A stretch of 40,733 nucleotides of DNA from JAFGKM01 sp964403465. GTDB lineage: Bacteria > Ratteibacteria > UBA8468 > B48-G9 > JAFGKM01. Made by a program: the position numbers and the translations under genes. The notes beneath the pieces were generated by a model, which was not told the origin of the DNA, searched no databases, and saw only the letters and a program-made list of their open reading frames with translations. Location of the stretch: contig CAYOFY010000007.1 of assembly GCA_964403465.1 (NCBI GenBank), forward strand, positions 1 through 40,733, written 5' to 3'. Positions 7,964 through 16,641 of the stretch are shown here, one piece after another (position 1 is the stretch's first letter; each line of letters opens with the position of its first letter).

Positions 7964-8644
7964 TCAAAACTCCCATGATAATTTTTCGGGCAATCCAAAG
8001 AAGGGAGCCAGATCCCGATAAAAGGCCAGATGTCCGGCGGGTCCGGGATGAAAAGAGTCGGACATCCTCATCCAGAGTTTATTAGGATTTGAGGTCGTCG
8101 GACCTTTATGAGATGCATCCGCTTTCATCCATGATGTATAATGGTCAACAGCCGGAATGTCAAACTCTCTTCCCAACCGTAAGATTTTTGTAGCAACAAT
8201 TCTCTTTGAAAACCGGGGCCACTCTTTTCCGGCTGTCACGGGAGGGGATACCGGGGGCTGGTTAACCGCTATAATTGGATTTGGAGTGCGCAGTAAGATT
8301 TCGGATACTCCTGCGGCACGTGCCTTCCGGATTATGGCCCGCATGGATTTCATATCCCCGTCCCAGTAACATATTATGACAAGGTCGGGAGAAAACCGCA
8401 GAACGTCTCTCTCCAGCCTGAGAAAACCTCCTGCCGCACCTTCACCCGAACAACCTGCGTTTATCATTATTACCTTATTTGGCCCGTATTTTTCATAGAG
8501 TGCTTCATGCAAGAGACCTGTCCAGTTCAGGTACCCGCGTGTGTGAAAAGTCAATTCTGTATTGGAATCACCGAGGGCCACGATTGTTACCTGTTCACCT
8601 CTTGCCAGTTTAGATAATAGAAGATTCAATCTAATCTGCGCCAT
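7964..8644 (-). CDS. SGNH/GDSL-family hydrolase
   Basis: The 226-aa cytoplasmic protein has block I VTIVALGDSNTE with nucleophile Ser27. The block II region has NAGCSGEGA, whose Gly helps form the oxyanion hole. Block V is SDSFHPGPAGH with Asp196 and His199 of the catalytic triad. Block III, usually GxND, reads WDGD here, so the usual oxyanion-hole Asn is absent. Family members deacetylate sugars or cleave lipid esters. It is the middle gene of a three-gene minus-strand operon, 9 bp from the methyltransferase-like gene and 6 bp from the GHL6-like glycosidase, which suggests deacylation of the same carbohydrate substrate. Fold confidence is high and substrate is unknown. Confidence 0.8.
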   Translation of the reverse strand: MAQIRLNLLLSKLARGEQVTIVALGDSNTELTFHTRGYLNWTGLLHEALYEKYGPNKVIMINAGCSGEGAAGGFLRLERDVLRFSPDLVIICYWDGDMKSMRAIIRKARAAGVSEILLRTPNPIIAVNQPPVSPPVTAGKEWPRFSKRIVATKILRLGREFDIPAVDHYTSWMKADASHKGPTTSNPNKLWMRMSDSFHPGPAGHLAFYRDLAPFFGLPEKLSWEF

Positions 8645-8653
8645 AGTGCCTCG

Positions 8654-9766
8654 CTAAATATAGTTTCGGCCCTCGTCCAGCATTGCCAGGTAGTTCTCCA
8701 GCGGAATATAATTGGCAACCGTATTGCCTGTTCCAAGGCAGTAGCCGCCGCCTGGCATACAGGCATCAAGGGTTTTGCGCACACGCTCTTTTATCTGATT
8801 TTTATCTGACTTGACAAGAAAATTCATGTCTATACCGCCAAGGACAGCAATTCGTTTTCCCCACCATTTTTTTGCCTCTGTTACCGGGACAATCGCATCT
8901 TCCCATGAGTGTTTGCCGTCAATCTTTACCTCGTTTATGAGGTGTTCCATGATATCGTCCAGTTTCCCGCATGAATGAAGCAGGTATAATTTATCATTCA
9001 AATGGGCTATTCTGGCACATTCCTTGTGCCACGGAAGGGCTTTTTCCATGAGGACTTCAGGGCTTATCATACACCCTGTCTTAAATCCCATATCGTCGCT
9101 TCCCCATACAATACCCAGCCTGCTGTATTGAGAGATAATCCTTGTATATTCAACCTGTTTTTTCCCCACCCTTTCAAACATTGCGTTGACCAGGTCAGGC
9201 TTATCAAATAGAGCCAGGCTCAGCCCTTCATATCCCATCAGCCATGTAACGTATTCCAGGACGTGGGCTGTAAGGGCATAGAAAGCCATGCCATCGGGCA
9301 GGTTTTTCTCGCACCAGTCAAATTCGGAAAGGTCTATTCTTGATGTGTCGGGCCATGGATATTTTTCAAAATCTTCCCATGAGGAAATCATACCGATACC
9401 CTCATCCTGCCAGGAGCGCACCCCTCTGTTCTTGGTATCAGCGGTCGTATCCGGAGTCCGGTTCTCCTTTGTGGGCCAATCGTAGTTAAATGGATATGCC
9501 CTGATTATGTCGTAGCCGAGGAATCTGTGAAGGTCGCACCTTGCCTTCATCCTGGCATTGATATCCGGGCTGTCCACTTCTCTGGAGGGCAGATTGAAAT
9601 ATTCGGCTGCCGCTTTTTGAACTTCCACATCAAGGAAGAGTTCTATATTATAGACCCGGCCAGGAGTATTCTCACGGAGAATGTCGGATTTCAATCCCTG
9701 ATAATCGGGTTGAAAAGGTTTTTGCAGATACATCGGGAATATCTTGCCTTTCGTTGAAGAAACCAT
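8654..9766 (-). CDS. UroD/MtaA-family protein with corrinoid-methyltransferase-type zinc site
   Basis: The 370-aa protein belongs to the uroporphyrinogen decarboxylase superfamily: GYDIIRAYPF, an extended middle TIM barrel, LYLLHSCGKLDDIMEHLI, and IAVLGGIDMNFL. His264-x-Cys266 together with Cys343 (GGGYCLGTGN) reproduces the HxC...C zinc ligands of the MtaA/MtbA/CmuA methyltransferase branch. True heme-pathway UroD lacks these ligands. Such proteins move methyl groups from methylated compounds via a corrinoid protein; no corrinoid protein is visible nearby. Paralogues of this type are abundant in genomes rich in secreted glycosidases. It is the first gene of the operon with SGNH and GHL6-like genes. 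An alternative ATG at 9733 (residue 12) is possible. Confidence 0.75.
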   Translation of the reverse strand: MVSSTKGKIFPMYLQKPFQPDYQGLKSDILRENTPGRVYNIELFLDVEVQKAAAEYFNLPSREVDSPDINARMKARCDLHRFLGYDIIRAYPFNYDWPTKENRTPDTTADTKNRGVRSWQDEGIGMISSWEDFEKYPWPDTSRIDLSEFDWCEKNLPDGMAFYALTAHVLEYVTWLMGYEGLSLALFDKPDLVNAMFERVGKKQVEYTRIISQYSRLGIVWGSDDMGFKTGCMISPEVLMEKALPWHKECARIAHLNDKLYLLHSCGKLDDIMEHLINEVKIDGKHSWEDAIVPVTEAKKWWGKRIAVLGGIDMNFLVKSDKNQIKERVRKTLDACMPGGGYCLGTGNTVANYIPLENYLAMLDEGRNYI

Positions 9767-9857
9767 TTAATAAGACCCTATTCTTTCACGAAGATTGCAA
9801 CAATTCAGTTCCCGTTACCATTTACCGGCCAAATGTCCCAATCTCTAGCAGAATATG

Positions 9858-10025
9858 CTATTTATTGACAATTCTTCCGATTATTTTCCAGATGGCTCCC
9901 TTGCAGTCCGGGCAGGTTCCGGTCACGAATTTTACCTGTCCCTTTTTCGTGTCCTTAATAACCTCAGTCCCTTCAAATTCCTTCTTTTCCCGGCATTTCA
10001 TGCAATGCCCTGTGAACTTTGCCAT
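9858..10025 (-). CDS. DUF5679 small zinc-ribbon protein
   Basis: The 55-aa protein has two CxxC knuckles (HCMKC and TCPDC) about 30 residues apart, with the family phrase KFTGHCMKCREKKEF...GTCPDCKGAIWKI. It is a predicted single zinc ribbon of unknown function, widespread as a stand-alone protein. The start at 10025 is chosen over an in-frame ATG at 10046 because AGGAGGT ends 5 nt upstream of it. It stands alone between the minus-strand carbohydrate operon and the plus-strand amidase gene. The roughly 265 bp upstream (10026-10291) show no other gene. Confidence 0.8.
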   Translation of the reverse strand: MAKFTGHCMKCREKKEFEGTEVIKDTKKGQVKFVTGTCPDCKGAIWKIIGRIVNK

Positions 10026-10291
10026 GCTACCTCCTTTATCTGCCATTCTGCATCAGAAAATCAGGTAAATTTCACTGTCAAGTCAGTTATATGCCCAAAC
10101 GCGACTTTCAATATTCTAACTCAACTTCATCAGAAATGTCAAATCAACGTACGAGTTGGGTGACCTGGCAACACTTTGTCTGGCTTCAAATACCAAATAT
10201 TACCCGCATTTCTCAACTTCTTCAATCCATATCCCGCATGCAAGTTCCGTCAATCCTTGATATTTTAGCAGGCAGGGATTACCATGGTCAT

Positions 10292-11206
10292 ATGGAAAGA
10301 GTGAACAGAGCCAGCGTCTGCTACAGTATGTCGCGCAAAAACAAACCTGTGATTCGCGTCAATCCTCAAGAGCCGTTCTGTTTTGAAACCATGGACGCAT
10401 ATGGCGACAGACTTCTGAGGAAAGGCGACTCTTTCACAAAAGATATGTGGAGCCGGGTAAATCCTGCCACCGGCCCCGTTTTTATAGAAGGCGCATCCAG
10501 GGGAGATATACTCTGTGTGGATGTGATGGACATAAAAGTAAGGGGTTTCGCCGCCATGTTCGTTGAAAGAAACTTCGGTACGCTGGGCAGGCATATTACC
10601 TGCAATGAAACCAAAATATACCCCATAAGAAGAAACGCCCTTATTGTGAATGATAAACTTTCCCTGAGAATTAAGCCCATGATAGGTGTGATCGGAACTG
10701 CTCCTGAAGGCAGGGCTGTCCTGAACGGAACACCTGGCGAGCATGGCGGGAATATGGATTGCGGGGTGATTACCAGGGGCACCTCCGTTTATCTTCCGGT
10801 AGGAGTGAAGGGTGCACTTCTTTGCGCGGGTGATATACATGCCCTGATGGGAGACGGCGAGGTCTGCATCTGCGGCGCCGAGGTTTCCGGTGAAATAACG
10901 CTGAAGGCGAGGATTGCCCGTTTTTTTATCCCGACACCCTGTGTTGAAACCAGCACCCACATATATTTCATAAGTTCTGCGAAAACGCTTGATGAAGCGG
11001 AACACGGGGTTCTCGAGAAAACGTTCGCTTTTCTGAACAGATGCTTGAAATTGAAGCCGAACGAGGCGGCAAGGATTATGAGCTTAACGGGCGATTTGCA
11101 GGTCTGCCAGGTTGTTGACCCGCTCAAGACCATGCGGTTTGCCCTCCCCAAGCAGGTTATCAAGGCCTTTTCCGACGGGAAGAAGTTCTCCTTCACCTTT
11201 CACTAA
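10292..11206 (+). CDS. Acetamidase/formamidase (FmdA/AmdA family)
   Basis: The protein has 304 aa from this start. The N terminus (MERVNRASVCYSMSRKNKPV) aligns naturally with family N termini, whereas the longer open frame upstream to 10019 has no family resemblance. Key motifs are FETMDAYGDR (32-40), PMIGVIGTAP (129-138), GTPGEHGGNMD (146-156) and GDIHALMGDGE (180-190), the last two containing the metal-binding His and Asp residues. The family hydrolyses formamide or acetamide to ammonia and the acid, supplying nitrogen, although many homologues are uncharacterised. There is no strong ribosome-binding site. It lies 61 bp before the DUF1549 operon and is probably a separate unit. Confidence 0.85.
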   Translation: MERVNRASVCYSMSRKNKPVIRVNPQEPFCFETMDAYGDRLLRKGDSFTKDMWSRVNPATGPVFIEGASRGDILCVDVMDIKVRGFAAMFVERNFGTLGRHITCNETKIYPIRRNALIVNDKLSLRIKPMIGVIGTAPEGRAVLNGTPGEHGGNMDCGVITRGTSVYLPVGVKGALLCAGDIHALMGDGEVCICGAEVSGEITLKARIARFFIPTPCVETSTHIYFISSAKTLDEAEHGVLEKTFAFLNRCLKLKPNEAARIMSLTGDLQVCQVVDPLKTMRFALPKQVIKAFSDGKKFSFTFH

Positions 11207-11267
11207 TCTCTATACTAAACCAAATGATTATCTGTCCAGTCAAATGTAATGAAGAAGGAAACAGAAT

Positions 11268-12902
11268 ATGTATATTCGGGCAGAGGGTCTTCGTATGAGA
11301 AAGGCTGGCTCAAGCATATCAAAGCTGGTATTTTTCGTTGTCTTCCTCGCCGCAATGACATGCAATGCTGGAGAACCCGGGTCTGTGCGGACGGAGAAAA
11401 GAGAAATAATTCTTCCTTTTGAAAGCGGGACATGGTCCATACCCGGGAATGATATTGACAGGTACGTGTTAAACTCGCTGCATGCGAAGAATATTGAACC
11501 TGCTCCCCCCTGTTCGGACGAGGTTTTTGTCAGACGGGTATACCTTGACATCATTGGCACAATACCGGAACCGTCGGATGTGATTGCATTTCTGAATGAC
11601 ACCAGTCCTGACAGGCGAACTGTTCTCATAGACACCCTCCTTGAAAGAGACGAATTTGCGGATTACTGGTCGCTGAAGTGGTGCGACCTGCTGCGGGTCA
11701 AGGCGGAATTCCCGATAAATCTCTGGCCCAATGCGGTTCAGGCGTACCATCGCTGGATACGGGATTCCATCAGGAAAAACATGCCCTACGACAGATTCGC
11801 ACGCGAATTGCTGACCTCAAGCGGAAGCAATTTCCGCGTTCCCCCGGTGAATTTTTACAGGGCAATACAGGGTCGGGACCCTTTATCTGTTGCCAGTGCT
11901 GTGGCGCTCACTTTCATGGGAACCCGCCTTGACACGTGGCCGGAAAGCATGAGTGGGCAGATGTCTGTTTTCTTCTCCCGCGTGGCATACAAGAAGACGG
12001 CGGAATGGAAAGAGGAGATTGTATATCTGAACCCATCGCCGGAGAATGCCCTGGATGCCGTCTTGCCCGACGGGAAGAGGGTGAAAATTCCATCGGATAC
12101 CGACCCCCGTCTTGTATTTGCCGACTGGCTGATAAGAGATGACAACCCGTGGTTTGCAAGGAATATCGTCAATCGCATATGGTCCTGGCTGTTGGGCAGT
12201 GGAATTATTCATGAGCCAGATGACATAAGAAATGATAATCCTCCGGCCAACGGTGAATTGCTGGCATATCTTGAAAAAGAACTGGTCAACTCCCGTTACG
12301 ACATGAAACACATCTACCGGCTGATACTGAATTCCCGTACCTATCAGCAATCTTCTATCCCGGGAAGCGACAGTCCTGATGCAGAAGCTCTTTTCGCGTA
12401 TTATCCGGTGCGCCGGCTGGATGCCGAAGTACTGATGGATGCCCTGTGCAAGGTAGGCGGGACCGGGGAAGAGTATGTCAGTCAGGTTCCGGAACCATAC
12501 ACCTTTATACCAAGGTATCAAAAGACTGTAATGCTGGCAGACGGAAGTATCACAAGTACTTTCCTGGAGATGTTCGGCAGGCCTGCGCGCGATACCGGGA
12601 TGGAATCGGAACGCAATAACAAGATAACCGATGCACAAGAGATGTACCTGCTCAATTCCAATGACATACAGCTCAGGATACAGTCAAGTCCGGCGTTGCG
12701 GAGGATAATGGCAGTCGCAATGGGAGACGAAAGAGAGTTGATTCAAAGGATTTTTCTATTCCTGCTGTCGCGCTATCCTGTGCAGGAAGAAATTGAAAGC
12801 GCAGAAAAATATTTTCAGACCGAAGGGCTGCTGCAGAAACAGGGGGTGGAGGACCTTGCATGGGCGTTGATAAACAGCAAGGAGTTCCTGTACCGTCATT
12901 AG
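11268..12902 (+). CDS. Secreted DUF1549/DUF1553 (PSD1-type) protein lacking the cytochrome domain
   Basis: The 544-aa protein has a signal peptide (KLVFFVVFLAAMTCNAG). DUF1549 follows at about 60-150 (DRYVLNSLHAKNIEPAP, FVRRVYLDIIGTIPEPSDV, DYWSLKWCDLLRVK). DUF1553 covers about 270-540 (DWLIRDDNPWFARNIVNRIW, GIIHEPDDIR, MKHIYRLILNSRTYQ, YLLNSNDIQLRI). Planctomycetal relatives often carry an N-terminal cytochrome-c domain with CxxCH; none is present here, so a direct haem role is unlikely. It is the first gene of a tight operon with DUF1501, PPC and Rid-like genes. AAGGA lies 8 nt before this ATG, but 11295 is an alternative start giving a more standard signal peptide. The biochemical role is unknown. 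Confidence 0.85.
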   Translation: MYIRAEGLRMRKAGSSISKLVFFVVFLAAMTCNAGEPGSVRTEKREIILPFESGTWSIPGNDIDRYVLNSLHAKNIEPAPPCSDEVFVRRVYLDIIGTIPEPSDVIAFLNDTSPDRRTVLIDTLLERDEFADYWSLKWCDLLRVKAEFPINLWPNAVQAYHRWIRDSIRKNMPYDRFARELLTSSGSNFRVPPVNFYRAIQGRDPLSVASAVALTFMGTRLDTWPESMSGQMSVFFSRVAYKKTAEWKEEIVYLNPSPENALDAVLPDGKRVKIPSDTDPRLVFADWLIRDDNPWFARNIVNRIWSWLLGSGIIHEPDDIRNDNPPANGELLAYLEKELVNSRYDMKHIYRLILNSRTYQQSSIPGSDSPDAEALFAYYPVRRLDAEVLMDALCKVGGTGEEYVSQVPEPYTFIPRYQKTVMLADGSITSTFLEMFGRPARDTGMESERNNKITDAQEMYLLNSNDIQLRIQSSPALRRIMAVAMGDERELIQRIFLFLLSRYPVQEEIESAEKYFQTEGLLQKQGVEDLAWALINSKEFLYRH

Positions 12903-12915
12903 GAGAATCAGGGAG

Positions 12916-14277
12916 ATGGAGAGAAAATGCAATACCCGCTGGCATGAGACAATGAGTGGCAGATTACGAAGGAAGTCCGGTCCATGGATAATACGGATGC
13001 TTTTATGTGCGGCCTGTCTTGCGTGCATCTCCGGCTCAGGAGAGGAAAACATGCAGCCCACGGAAAAACCTTCTCGGGCAAAGGCAGTCATTCAGATATG
13101 GCTCTGGGGAGGTCCGTCGCATCTTGATACCTTCGACCCCAAACCGGCGGCCGGATACGACTACTGCGGACCTTTTGATAAGCCCATTCAGACAAACGTT
13201 CAGGGCATGGAAATAAATGAACTCCTGACAAACCTGGCCAAACAGGCGGATAAGTATTCCATTATACGGAGCATGACGCACGGCATCAATGCGCATGAAA
13301 CGGCGGCTTACGTCATGCAGACAGGTCATCCGTCCGGGGAAAGGACTGTCTATCCAAGTGTTGGTGCCGTGGTATCTCTGTTTAAGGGTTATGAACACGG
13401 TTACAAAGGCATATTGCCTCCGTACGTGATATTGACCACATCCCAGGGACGGTTTTCAGAGGTTGGTTTTCTGGGGCCAAAATATAAGCCTTTTGTTACA
13501 GGCGGGGACCCGAATAAGAAACAATTCATAGTGGAAGGGATATCCATGGAAGGTGTCTCGGAAAAAAGGCAACATGACCGCCGTGCATTTCTCGGAAAGA
13601 TGGACCTGCTCGGAGGGGCGATGCCGAAAGACAGGAATTTTGAGTGGTTTGACCGCAGCCGCGAACAGGCCTATGACATAATACTCGGAGATGCAGCGAA
13701 AATATTTGATTTATCTACGGAAAAAGACGAGGTTCGGGACAGGTACGGGCGGAATACCTTCGGACAATCCTGCCTGATGGCGCGCCGACTGGTGGAAAAC
13801 GGCGTGCTCTACGTGACGATAAATTACAAAGGATGGGATACTCACAACCAGAATTTTGTGACCATGCGCAGGAAACTGCCCGAGATGGATGTTGCTGTAT
13901 CCGCATTGCTGCAGGATCTTTCCGAACGCGGTTTACTTGACAGTACAATCATATGGCTCGGCGGCGAGTTCGGACGCACGCCGAAAATTTCATGGGAGGA
14001 GCCATGGAACGGCGGCAGAGGGCATTACGGTAAATGTTTTTCGGTCCTTCTGGCTGGCGGAGGGTTCAAGGGCGGCTGCGTTGTCGGGGCATCTGATGCA
14101 AAAGGGGAAAACGTGAAGGAGCGTCCGGTCTATCCGCAGGACCTTATAGGAAGTATCTACAAGTTAATGGGCATTGACCCCGAAGGAATGTTTCCTGATG
14201 CACAGGGAAGGAGTCTCAGGATTTTGCCTCCCATTGAAAACGGCCAGGGCAAGGGGCTGCTCACGGAGATAATGTAA
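12916..14277 (+). CDS. DUF1501 protein (alkaline-phosphatase/sulfatase-like fold)
   Basis: The 453-aa protein has an N-terminal hydrophobic segment (about 24-40) rich in Cys and Ala that probably acts as an export signal. DUF1501 hallmarks are AVIQIWLWGGPSHLDTFDPKP near residue 60, SIIRSMTHGINAHETAAYVMQTG, WDTHNQNF, and STIIWLGGEFGRTPKI followed by GRGHYGKCFSVLLAGGG near the C terminus. The His and Asp residues in GGPSHLDTFD, SMTHG, WDTH, and FGRTP/GRGHYG occupy the places of metal ligands in alkaline-phosphatase-superfamily proteins. DUF1501 and DUF1549/1553 genes are almost always paired in Planctomycetes, as here (13-bp gap). The activity is undetermined. GGGAG precedes the ATG closely. 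Confidence 0.85.
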   Translation: MERKCNTRWHETMSGRLRRKSGPWIIRMLLCAACLACISGSGEENMQPTEKPSRAKAVIQIWLWGGPSHLDTFDPKPAAGYDYCGPFDKPIQTNVQGMEINELLTNLAKQADKYSIIRSMTHGINAHETAAYVMQTGHPSGERTVYPSVGAVVSLFKGYEHGYKGILPPYVILTTSQGRFSEVGFLGPKYKPFVTGGDPNKKQFIVEGISMEGVSEKRQHDRRAFLGKMDLLGGAMPKDRNFEWFDRSREQAYDIILGDAAKIFDLSTEKDEVRDRYGRNTFGQSCLMARRLVENGVLYVTINYKGWDTHNQNFVTMRRKLPEMDVAVSALLQDLSERGLLDSTIIWLGGEFGRTPKISWEEPWNGGRGHYGKCFSVLLAGGGFKGGCVVGASDAKGENVKERPVYPQDLIGSIYKLMGIDPEGMFPDAQGRSLRILPPIENGQGKGLLTEIM

Positions 14278-14293
14278 ACATGGGAGAAGTATC

Positions 14294-16639
14294 ATGAAAC
14301 TTCTGGTGTTGCTGACCTGTTTCCTGTGTGCCGGTGTTGCCATGGGACAGATGATGAACAGGGAACCGTCAATCGGATATGTTTATCCTGCGGGAGGACA
14401 GAAAGGGTCTGTTGTTCATATGACCGTTGGAGGACAGAACCTGAGGGGTGTTTCAGCTGCATACGTTTCGGGGCAGGGTGTGAACACAGTCAGCATAACC
14501 TATGTTCCGCCTTTGAATGGACAGCAGCGCAAAGAGCTTCAGAGGAGACTCGAGGAGATAAGGGAAAAACGCCGGGGAATAGTACCCGGAAGGGGTGCCA
14601 ATCCATCTGCAACTGAAGAAAAGGGAGAGAGCAAGCCCCAGGATTCATCAAAGGTGAATGCCGAGGCTATTTCTCAACCAGAAAAACCTGTTGTCCTGCC
14701 GGATCATCCCCTGCTGCGTGACCTTGAAAACCTGGGTCCCAGGGACCTGAAAAAAGTGGTGGATATCTTCCTTATGCCTTTCCGCAGACTGCAAACCAAG
14801 CCTTCTATTCAGGAAATGGTACTTGTTGATATTCAGATAGAACCTGATGCTCAGCCGGGCAATCGGGAACTGCGGCTGTTGACTCCCCGGGGACTTACAA
14901 ATCCGGTCTGTTTCCAGGTGGGAACAGTACAGGAGATAGCCGAAGAGGAACCGAATGACCCGCCAATGCTGGAACCATTGTTGTACGATGTGCCGGTACT
15001 GTTCAACGGACAGATCATGCCCGGTGACGCTGACCGCTTTAGATTCCGTGCCAGGCGGGGAGAGTCTCTCGTGATTGAAGTGCAGGCCAGGCAGCTCATA
15101 CCGTACATGCCGGATGCTGTGCCCGGATGGTTCCAGGCTGTTATGACTCTGTACGATTCAAACGGCAAGGAACTGGTTTACGCGGATGATTACCGTTTCA
15201 GCCCGGATCCGGTCATCTTCTACAATGTACCCGAAGACGGGGAATACATTATTGAAATCAGGGATGCCATTTACCGTGGAAGGGAGGACTTTGTTTACCG
15301 TCTTTACATAGGTGAAAAGCCTTTCATAACGCATATTTTTCCGATGGGAGGTAAGGCAGGGATTGAAACGTCTGTATCCGTTTCGGGGCTGAACATTCCC
15401 GGGAAACGCATGCTGCTGGATACATCCCCGGATGGCGAATTCATACGGAAGGCTGTATTGTCTGACAAGAACGGACAGTCAAACACCGTTTTATATGGCG
15501 TGGATAACCTGCCGGAGTATTTTGAATCACAGCCCAATGATTCCATAAATGAAGCCGAGAGGATAGGTTTACCTCAGACCGTAAACGGACGAATTGAAAA
15601 ACCCGGAGATATAGACGTTTTCAGGTTTCAATGCAGTGCCGGCTGCGAAATCGTTGGTGAGGTTTATGGCCGCAGGCTGGGTTCCCCGATTGATTCCCTG
15701 CTCCGTCTGACAGACGGGTCAGGACACGTACTTGCCTGGAACGACGATAACGAAGACAGGGGCTCGGGATTGAATACTCACCATGCGGATTCCTATGTTT
15801 CGTTCAAGGTGCCCGATGACGGAGCGTACTTCTTTCATCTGTCGGATGTGCAGGGGCACGGGGGTGATGAATATGCCTACCGCCTCCGTATAAGTCTGCG
15901 CCGCCCTGATTTTGACCTCCGGGTTACCCCTTCGGCCATAAATCTGCCTGTCGCGTGCACCGTTCCAATTGATGTTTTCGTTTTGCGAAGGGACGGGTTT
16001 GACGGAGAGATAGAGCTCTCACTTAAGGATGCACCGGAAGGCTTCCTGTTGAACGGCGGACATATACCCGCGGGAAAGAATCTTATCCGTGCAACTATCA
16101 CCGCGCCGCTATATCCGTCCGATTTCCCTGTTCCGCTTGTGATTGAAGGACGCGCAGTCATTGACGGCAAAACGGTGACAAGACCTGCCATACCGGCTGA
16201 AGAAATGATGCAGGCTTTTGAACCCCGTCACCTGGTTCCAACGGAGAAGCTTGTAGCCGCGGTAATGAGAGCGACTTTGCGTACGCCGGTCATGACACTG
16301 TCAGATAGCAATACCCTGAAAATCCAGTCCGGCGGTTCTGCGAGAATTCAGGTCAGGGTGCCTTCCCGTATGCGAACCGAGACTTTCATACCGGAGATAA
16401 AAGAACCGCCGGCAGGGATATCTCTCGGAGATACTGATATGAAAGAAGGTCTGCTGACCATTACCATCAAAGCCGAAGGTGGGGAGATTGAGACCGGGTT
16501 TGAGGATAACCTTATCGTGGAGATTTTTACTGATTCTCCGGTTGGACCTGCTGACGAAAAAGGGGTCAGGGCAAAAGAGAGGGTTTCGCGGGGATTTTTG
16601 CCTGCTATACCATTTGAAATCGTACGGAGGGAAAATTGA
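14294..16639 (+). CDS. Secreted protein with two PPC (pre-peptidase C-terminal) domains
   Basis: The 781-aa protein has a clear signal peptide (MKLLVLLTCFLCAGVAMG). An N-terminal IPT/TIG-like segment (IGYVYPAGGQKGSVVHMTVGG) is followed by a charged, probably coiled stretch around 80-100. Two PPC beta-sandwiches start with EEPNDPPMLEPL...FNGQIMPGDADRFRF (about 215-345) and QPNDSINEAERI...NGRIEKPGDIDVFRF (about 415-540). Several further beta-rich segments follow. PPC domains are secreted or cell-surface modules often attached to hydrolases; no catalytic domain is visible here. It is 16 bp downstream of the DUF1501 gene, and this three-gene grouping is common in Planctomycetes. A surface complex with the two preceding products is inferred. 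Confidence 0.8.
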   Translation: MKLLVLLTCFLCAGVAMGQMMNREPSIGYVYPAGGQKGSVVHMTVGGQNLRGVSAAYVSGQGVNTVSITYVPPLNGQQRKELQRRLEEIREKRRGIVPGRGANPSATEEKGESKPQDSSKVNAEAISQPEKPVVLPDHPLLRDLENLGPRDLKKVVDIFLMPFRRLQTKPSIQEMVLVDIQIEPDAQPGNRELRLLTPRGLTNPVCFQVGTVQEIAEEEPNDPPMLEPLLYDVPVLFNGQIMPGDADRFRFRARRGESLVIEVQARQLIPYMPDAVPGWFQAVMTLYDSNGKELVYADDYRFSPDPVIFYNVPEDGEYIIEIRDAIYRGREDFVYRLYIGEKPFITHIFPMGGKAGIETSVSVSGLNIPGKRMLLDTSPDGEFIRKAVLSDKNGQSNTVLYGVDNLPEYFESQPNDSINEAERIGLPQTVNGRIEKPGDIDVFRFQCSAGCEIVGEVYGRRLGSPIDSLLRLTDGSGHVLAWNDDNEDRGSGLNTHHADSYVSFKVPDDGAYFFHLSDVQGHGGDEYAYRLRISLRRPDFDLRVTPSAINLPVACTVPIDVFVLRRDGFDGEIELSLKDAPEGFLLNGGHIPAGKNLIRATITAPLYPSDFPVPLVIEGRAVIDGKTVTRPAIPAEEMMQAFEPRHLVPTEKLVAAVMRATLRTPVMTLSDSNTLKIQSGGSARIQVRVPSRMRTETFIPEIKEPPAGISLGDTDMKEGLLTITIKAEGGEIETGFEDNLIVEIFTDSPVGPADEKGVRAKERVSRGFLPAIPFEIVRREN

Positions 16640-16641
16640 CC

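Noticed and set aside
10019..10291. N-terminal extension of the acetamidase ORF (90 extra residues)
   Set aside because: The extension has no family similarity and no ribosome-binding site, and it overlaps the DUF5679 start. The family N terminus begins at 10292.
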